From NCBI GenBank assembly GCA_020425835.1, contig JAGQRC010000070.1, positions 1 through 10,183 on the forward strand: a stretch of DNA of 10,183 nt, read 5' to 3'. Every line of letters begins with the position of its first letter. Position 1 is the stretch's first letter. This document shows positions 6,249 to 10,183 of the stretch, one piece after another. The notes under the pieces were generated by a model that saw only the letters and a program-made list of their open reading frames with translations, had not been told where the DNA came from and made no database searches. The DNA comes from Planctomycetota bacterium (GTDB taxonomy: Bacteria; Planctomycetota; UBA8108; UBA1146; JAJFFE01). The translations under genes and the position numbers were made by a program.

Positions 6249-7733
6249 TCAGAAAACAGTCGCCGGCTCCCAGCTCTTCTTGCCCTTTTCGTCGTCACCG
6301 TTGGGGTTGTCGGGGGTCCGCTTGGGATCGACGCGCAGCACCGTGAACGTTCCCCCGGTCTTCTCCGCGAGTTCCTTGAGGAACCGGTTCGCCGCTTCGA
6401 GATCCGGGATCGGTTGTTTGCCCTTCACGTAGGGGTACAGCACCTCGCTGTAGCCGAACGTGTGGATCTTGATCTTCCGGAACTTGTTCAGGGAGAAGAC
6501 CATGTCGAGGATCGGCTGAGTGGGGTCGTTGTCCGGCGGATTGGTCTGCGGGACTCCGTCCGACAGGAAATAGATCGTGTTGATCTTCGGGTCCAGCTCG
6601 AACGCCGTCCTCAGCGCGTCCGCGGTGTTCGTGGCGCCGCCGTCGCGGAACCGGAGTGCTTCGACCCACTTCAGAGCCTTCTTCCGAATGGAGCCCGCGG
6701 GGCGCGCCCCCTTCTTGTTGAAGACATAGGTGGTGTTGTCGAAGTTCATCATGTTGACGAGCGCATCCTTTTCGAGGCGCTCGACCACCTTGTAGAGCTC
6801 CCGCTTGGCCATCTCCATGCGGCTCCAGAACTTCGCCAACCGCTCGTTCTCCGGCGTCATGCGTTCCTTCGGCTTCTGCACGACCTGGCCCTTGTCACCC
6901 CCAGTGACACCGGTCAGTCCGGGAATGTCGCCCTTCTCGACGAGATTCATCGATCCGGAAGTGTCGATGACGAACAGCACGTTCTTGGAGTTGACCGGAA
7001 CACCGAAGAAGTCCGGTTCTTCCCCTCGGCGCTTCTTCCGCACCCCGGTAGTCCCGTCGGACTCCTTCTTCGCCTCCTTCGGATCGAAGGTCGCCTTCTT
7101 CGGCTCCCACCAGTTCCGCCAGTCCTCGATGAGGTCGTAGTCTTCACCGGTGAGTTCGTACAGGGCATCACGAACCTCGTGGTAGAGGATGTCGTGACGC
7201 TGGGTCGAGAGCTCCTCGAGCAGATCGATCAGCGGTGTGATGGCATCGCGGTGCTGGGACTTCACCAGCGTGGCGACCGCCTCTCGCTGGACGAAGTCGT
7301 TCTTCTCCTTGAGGTATCCGATCACCAACGCCCGGGACTCGTCGGAGTTGATCCGCCCGAGCACGTTGACCACGTACACCTGCTCCTGGAAACCGCGCTT
7401 GGGCTTGTCGCCGTGCTCCTTGAGGAACGCGAGTGCGCCTTCCTGTCGGATGAGCTCGGGAACCAACGCCTCGTAGAAGTCCTCGCTCGGCGAGACCAGT
7501 CCGAGATCGAAGAGGGCCTCCAGGGCGTCGGCATCGCCGCTCGACCCGATCTCCCGCACGAGCGAGATCGCCTCTTCCGTCTCTCCCGCTTGGATCAGGA
7601 GCAGGGCCTTCTTCTTGAGCTTCTTGACACTGTCCGCGGCCTCGACCGTCGACGGCGCACCGACCAACAGCGCGAGCACGACGGCCATGAGGCCGAATCC
7701 GATTCTTGAACCTAGACTTCGGCTCGTGGTCAT
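6249..7733 (-). CDS. Secreted HEAT-repeat / von Willebrand factor A protein
   Basis: This encodes 494 residues. The ATG at 7731-7733 is chosen for its ribosome binding site (AAAGGAAC, five bases upstream) and because it opens a clear Sec signal peptide (residues 1-32, GFGLMAVVLALLVGAPS, cleavage near VEA/AD). Residues about 35-215 are helical repeats of HEAT type, ending in the LYELTGEDYDLIEDW-RNWW motif that often closes such repeats in planctomycete proteins. A charged linker (about 215-245, Lys/Glu-rich) leads to a VWA domain at about 250-430. Its metal-binding (MIDAS) residues are all present: D257-T-S259-G-S261, Thr368 in GGATNT and Asp392 in FLSDG. The protein probably acts outside the cytoplasm in divalent-metal-dependent protein binding. 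It appears to be transcribed alone, with a terminator behind it and a divergent region in front. The binding partner is unknown. Confidence 0.9.
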   Translation of the reverse strand: MTTSRSLGSRIGFGLMAVVLALLVGAPSTVEAADSVKKLKKKALLLIQAGETEEAISLVREIGSSGDADALEALFDLGLVSPSEDFYEALVPELIRQEGALAFLKEHGDKPKRGFQEQVYVVNVLGRINSDESRALVIGYLKEKNDFVQREAVATLVKSQHRDAITPLIDLLEELSTQRHDILYHEVRDALYELTGEDYDLIEDWRNWWEPKKATFDPKEAKKESDGTTGVRKKRRGEEPDFFGVPVNSKNVLFVIDTSGSMNLVEKGDIPGLTGVTGGDKGQVVQKPKERMTPENERLAKFWSRMEMAKRELYKVVERLEKDALVNMMNFDNTTYVFNKKGARPAGSIRKKALKWVEALRFRDGGATNTADALRTAFELDPKINTIYFLSDGVPQTNPPDNDPTQPILDMVFSLNKFRKIKIHTFGYSEVLYPYVKGKQPIPDLEAANRFLKELAEKTGGTFTVLRVDPKRTPDNPNGDDEKGKKSWEPATVF

Positions 7734-7847
7734 GGAGTTCCTTTCGTCGCCGCGAAGTGCGAGAGACCCTGCTTTCCGTACCGGCGCGGGAGCGACGGGA
7801 CAGGGGCACTTCGCGCAGATGAGGCGCAGTGGCCTCCGTTGTTCCTG

Positions 7848-7853
7848 ATTATC
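7848..7853 (-). promoter_or_regulatory. Possible -10 element for the VWA gene
   Basis: The minus strand reads GATAAT, one base from the sigma-70 -10 consensus, about 115 bases upstream of the VWA start. TTCACG lies 15 bases further upstream, a weak -35 with a short spacer. It is a relatively AT-rich spot in GC-rich DNA. Confidence 0.28.
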
Positions 7854-8100
7854 GGGCACCCGGAGTATCGTGAACAGGCCGGAATGCCTACGACCAGCAG
7901 CCAGAGATGTTGGGTGACGTCGTCGACGTCGGCCCGGCACGGAGCGAGACGCACCGGATTCGACCGAGCCTCGGGTGCCCTCTCGACCCGCGGATCGGCC
8001 TGCACGATGGCCGACGCCGGAGGGACCGGCAACCCCAGAGAGCCCCTGCGGTCCTGCCTGCGACACTCGAGATCCGTGGTCGATCCGCCCGCGGAGTCCG

Positions 8101-8109
8101 TGTTAGAGT
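8101..8109 (+). promoter_or_regulatory. Possible extended -10 element for udp
   Basis: TGTTAGAGT fits the extended -10 pattern TGnTAnnnT. No -35-like hexamer lies at the right distance. It is about 90 bases upstream of the ATG with the strong ribosome binding site at 8200. Confidence 0.22.
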
Positions 8110-8184
8110 CCGCCGGGACCTCAGTCAGCTCGAGGGTCTGCCGGCTGCTTCGGACAGATCGAACGACTCCGAGCGATCACCCAC

Positions 8185-8214
8185 GGGAGGACCGATAACA
8201 TGACAGGTGCCTGA
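8185..8214 (+). promoter_or_regulatory. Strong ribosome binding site and four-codon frame ahead of udp
   Basis: GGGAGGA (8185-8191) stands 8 bases before an ATG at 8200, ideal spacing. That ATG reads Met-Thr-Gly-Ala and then TGA at 8212-8214. It is in the same frame as the uridine phosphorylase gene, which then stays open to 9057. This could be a tiny leader peptide, or the real start of udp interrupted by a nonsense mutation or sequence error. The annotated GTG start at 8272 has no such ribosome binding site. Confidence 0.5.
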
Positions 8215-8271
8215 GGCGACGTCCCCGAAGGTGGCGAGCGGGATTCCGGGAGCCGATTCCGCTCCGCGCAA

Positions 8272-9057
8272 GTGGTCCAGGACACGGAGGGACGTCAGTA
8301 CCACATCGGTCTCGGACCGGGTGAAGTGGCCCGCAACATCCTGCTCGTGGGTGACCCCGATCGGGCGCGCCGGTGCGCGTCGTGGCTGGATTCGGTCGAG
8401 GGTTCGTGGAGCCACCGCGAGTACGTCACCTCGACGGGGACCTGGAACGGAACCCGCGTCACCGTGATGGCGACGGGGATCGGCTGTGACAACACCGAGA
8501 TCGCGTTGGTCGAGTTGGCTGCGTTGGTCCCCGTGGGTCCCGTCCACGTCATCCGTGCGGGCACCTGCGGCGCCCTACAGCCGGGGATCCAGCTCGGGGA
8601 TCTGATCGTGACCTGGGGCGCGGTTCGACTGGAGTCGACCTCGCTCTACTTCGTTCCCGAGGGCTATCCCGCCTGCTCCGACCCCGAGGTCATCGCCGAG
8701 CTCCGCGCAGCGGCGGCGCGTGTCGGCTGTCCGCATCACTTCGGGATGACCGCCACCGCGCCCGGCTTCTACGGTGCACAGGGCCGGACGACGCCGCAGT
8801 TCCGACCTCGATACCCCGACCTGATCGAGGAACTCGCGCGGGTGGGAGTCGTGAACCTCGAGATGGAGACGTCGACCCTCTTGACGCTCAGCGCACTCGC
8901 GGGCTTCCGGGCGGGGGCCGTCTGCACGGCATTCGCGAGACGCGGAGCCGAGAACGACTTCGTCCGCCCAGAGCAGAAGATCGAGTTCGAGAACCGCGCG
9001 CTGCACTGCGCTCTCGACGCGCTGCGCCACCTCGACGCACGGACGTCAGAGGGTTGA
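8272..9057 (+). CDS. udp: Uridine phosphorylase (nucleoside phosphorylase I family)
   Basis: The enzyme splits uridine with phosphate to uracil and ribose-1-phosphate in the cytoplasm. The 261 residues are close to the usual family length of about 250. Numbered from the GTG, the phosphate/ribose residues of the family are present: GDPDR (Arg31), SHRE (Arg49), and IRAGTCGA (Arg95, Thr98). Gln170 and Arg172 (AQGR) match the uracil-binding Gln-x-Arg pair of E. coli Udp, and Glu197-Met198-Glu199 matches its ribose-binding EME motif. The Q-x-R pair argues for uridine rather than purine specificity. GTG at 8272 is the only start codon in frame after the TGA at 8212, and the family-like sequence begins just after it (GRQYHIGL), but it lacks a ribosome binding site; a better one precedes the ATG at 8200. 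The 3' end overlaps the convergent purine phosphorylase gene by 12 bases. Confidence 0.88.
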   Translation: MVQDTEGRQYHIGLGPGEVARNILLVGDPDRARRCASWLDSVEGSWSHREYVTSTGTWNGTRVTVMATGIGCDNTEIALVELAALVPVGPVHVIRAGTCGALQPGIQLGDLIVTWGAVRLESTSLYFVPEGYPACSDPEVIAELRAAAARVGCPHHFGMTATAPGFYGAQGRTTPQFRPRYPDLIEELARVGVVNLEMETSTLLTLSALAGFRAGAVCTAFARRGAENDFVRPEQKIEFENRALHCALDALRHLDARTSEG

Positions 9058-9888
9058 CGTCGCTCGAACGACGTGGCCCAGAAGTCGGGAGAGCTGCGAC
9101 GCGGCCTCGCGACCCGCGTCGATGACCTCCTGGTGGTTCAAGGGACGACCCGTGACTCCCGCCGCAGCGTTGGTGATCAGGGACAAGCCGAAGATCCTCA
9201 TTCCGCTCTGTCGCGCCACGATGACCTCGGGCACGGTCGACATGCCCACCGCGTCCGCCCCTGCGGACCGGAGGAATCGGACCTCCGCGGGAGTCTCGTA
9301 CTGCGGTCCCAAGCAGGCCGCATAGACGCCCGACGCCAGATCGATCCCCGCCTTCGCGGCCGCTGTCTCGACGGCGCTCCCCCACGCCGCATCGTAGACA
9401 TCGGTCATGTCGACGAAGCGGTCTCCCCAGTCCCGGTGGTGGGCGCCGACGAGCGGGGAGTCACCCAGGAAGTTCAGGTGATCGGTGATGCGCATCAGCG
9501 TGCCGGGGACGAAATCGGCACGGACTCCGCCCGCGGCGTTCGTGACCACGAGGTGGCGACAGCCGATCGCCGCCAACACCCGGACTCCGAAGGTTGCCCG
9601 AGCCATCGGGATGCCTTCGTATCGATGGACTCGGCCCGACGCGATGAGGACCTCGACGCCTTCGAGTGTTCCGGCGACCCAGGAGGTCGAGTGGCCCGCG
9701 ACGGAGGGACGCGGAAGGTGTGGGATGGCGTCCGTGTCGATGACCTTCGGAGACTCGATCCCGAGCGCTTCCCAGTGGAGGCCGGAGCCGAGGACCAGCG
9801 CCACCGACGGGCGGCGCGAGTCGAGAATCGGGAGCAGGGTTCGGCGCGCGTCGTCGACTTGAGTCGGGGTGACAGCTTCGTCGGTCAA
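9046..9888 (-). CDS. punA: Purine nucleoside phosphorylase, trimeric class II type
   Basis: The enzyme cleaves purine nucleosides with phosphate to the free base and ribose-1-phosphate. The 280-residue length is normal for the trimeric class. Motifs in order: LGSG phosphate loop (Ser35), AGHSTSW (His66), SGRVHRYEG (Arg86, His88, Tyr90), TNAAGG (Ala118), LGPQYETPAE (Tyr197, Glu198), VGMSTVPE (Met216, Ser217) and ITNAAAG (Asn240). The Glu and Asn positions correspond to the base-binding residues that favour 6-oxopurines such as guanosine and inosine. The start is a TTG at 9886-9888, supported by GAGAGAGG 8 bases upstream; no ATG fits. It lies 41 bases downstream of the nucleoside transporter gene on the same strand and is probably cotranscribed with it. 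No hairpin terminator is visible after its stop, which lies inside the 3' end of udp. Confidence 0.92.
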   Translation of the reverse strand: MTDEAVTPTQVDDARRTLLPILDSRRPSVALVLGSGLHWEALGIESPKVIDTDAIPHLPRPSVAGHSTSWVAGTLEGVEVLIASGRVHRYEGIPMARATFGVRVLAAIGCRHLVVTNAAGGVRADFVPGTLMRITDHLNFLGDSPLVGAHHRDWGDRFVDMTDVYDAAWGSAVETAAAKAGIDLASGVYAACLGPQYETPAEVRFLRSAGADAVGMSTVPEVIVARQSGMRIFGLSLITNAAAGVTGRPLNHQEVIDAGREAASQLSRLLGHVVRATSTL

Positions 9889-9929
9889 GGCTTCGGCCTC
9901 TCTCGGTACGGCGAGGTCCAGAGAATGGG

Positions 9930-10183
9930 TCAGAGGAAGACCGCAACCACGGCGGCGGTCATCAACGTGGCGATGGTGCCCCCGACCATGGAGAGGAGCC
10001 CGAGCTTGGCGAGTTTGGGACGGATCCCCTCTTCGAGTCCGCTGATCCCACCGATCTGGATCGCAATGCTGGAGAAGTTCGCGAATCCGCAGAGAGCGTA
10101 GGTCGCGAGGGTCACCGCTCGAGGTGAGATGTCCGCCTTCATTCCGGCCAGGTCGATGTACGCGAGGAACTCGTTCAGGATCA
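9930..10183 (-). CDS. nupC: Concentrative nucleoside transporter (CNT/NupC family), C-terminal part
   Basis: Only the last 84 codons are in the window; the frame stays open to the right edge (ILNEFLAYIDLAG before the internal Met at 10142), so the short Met-initiated reading is not the real start. The visible part carries the hallmark CNT segments: NEF-AY, whose Glu binds the ribose in Vibrio CNT, and TYALCGFANFSSIAIQIGGI, whose Asn and Ser residues also contact the ribose. The last hydrophobic stretch (MVGGTIATLMTAAVVAVFL) is the final membrane helix. CNT proteins are inner-membrane symporters that import nucleosides with Na+ or H+. Upstream position to the purine phosphorylase gene on the same strand fits an uptake-and-cleavage operon. 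Confidence 0.93.
   Translation of the reverse strand, partial: ILNEFLAYIDLAGMKADISPRAVTLATYALCGFANFSSIAIQIGGISGLEEGIRPKLAKLGLLSMVGGTIATLMTAAVVAVFL

Larger units (their letters stand above)
7734..8199. other. Divergent intergenic region between the VWA and udp genes
   Basis: About 470 bases without a convincing gene. It must hold the promoter of the minus-strand VWA gene and that of the plus-strand uridine phosphorylase. Visible items are weak -10-like elements on each strand, a pair of GACGTC palindromes at 7916-7921 and 7925-7930, and an imperfect hairpin at 8137-8158 (TCTGCCG with CGGACAGA, one bulged base). Open frames crossing the region lack ribosome binding sites and have biased, low-complexity translations. 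Confidence 0.55.

Noticed and set aside
6150..7709. A 519-codon open frame on the plus strand opposite the VWA gene.
   Set aside because: It mirrors a well-supported gene, and its Leu/Arg/Val/His/Asp-rich translation is a typical antisense artefact of GC-rich DNA. No ribosome binding site precedes it.
7734..8066. An N-terminal extension of the VWA protein.
   Set aside because: The extension is low-complexity, and the start at 7733 has a ribosome binding site and a signal peptide directly after it.
8207..8467. An open frame starting with GTG at 8207, overlapping the udp start in another frame, considered as evidence of a frameshifted udp N-terminus.
   Set aside because: Joining it to the udp frame would need an indel near 8270 and a second one to reach the ATG at 8200. 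The family-like sequence starts cleanly in the udp frame just after the GTG at 8272, so no frameshift is required.
1..10183. CRISPR array, tRNA, rRNA, insertion sequence, phage or defence genes.
   Set aside because: No spaced direct repeats, cloverleaf-like sequence, transposase motifs, terminal inverted repeats or phage/defence domains were seen by eye on either strand.

Overview
The window looks like ordinary chromosomal DNA from a high-GC bacterium, most likely a member of the Planctomycetota. The main clue is a secreted protein whose N-terminus carries a tandem dockerin-like EF-hand pair followed by a Pro/Cys linker (P-T-C-G-V-D ... D-S-L-G-C). That arrangement is very common in secreted proteins of marine Planctomycetota. 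A secreted HEAT-repeat/VWA protein fits the same assignment. This is inferred from family resemblance; there is no rRNA or marker gene in the window.

Layout. (1) 1-2379, plus strand: the 3' part of a large TPR / DUF3857 / transglutaminase-like protein, cut by the window start. Its transglutaminase core seems to have lost the catalytic triad. (2) 2380-2481: a short gap with a strong GC-rich hairpin acting as terminator between convergent genes. (3) 2482-5801, minus strand: a two-gene operon. The first gene encodes an 885-residue secreted alpha/beta hydrolase with dockerin-like repeats; the second a 215-residue secreted protein of unknown function, whose ribosome binding site abuts the stop codon of the first. 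(4) 5802-6248: a gene-free stretch holding three closely spaced inverted repeats, one of them a plus-strand terminator with no visible gene to terminate, plus the terminator of the next gene. (5) 6249-7733, minus strand: a secreted HEAT-repeat plus von Willebrand factor A protein with an intact metal-binding (MIDAS) site. (6) 7734-8271: a divergent intergenic region. (7) 8272-10183: a nucleoside-salvage cluster. A uridine phosphorylase (plus strand) ends tail-to-tail, with a 12-base overlap, against a purine nucleoside phosphorylase (minus strand), which lies downstream of the 3' end of a concentrative nucleoside transporter.

The nucleoside genes make a coherent unit: the transporter imports nucleosides, and the two phosphorylases split purine and pyrimidine nucleosides to free bases and ribose-1-phosphate. 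The secreted hydrolase operon and the VWA protein are probably extracytoplasmic, but their substrates cannot be read from the sequence.

No mobile element, CRISPR array, tRNA, rRNA or clear sign of horizontal transfer was seen. The points most worth a second look are the degenerate transglutaminase, the start region of the uridine phosphorylase (a well-placed ribosome binding site and ATG lead into a four-codon frame that stops in phase with the gene), the structured region 5924-6000, and the Cys-rich insert in the hydrolase active-site region. I found no convincing new multi-gene system.
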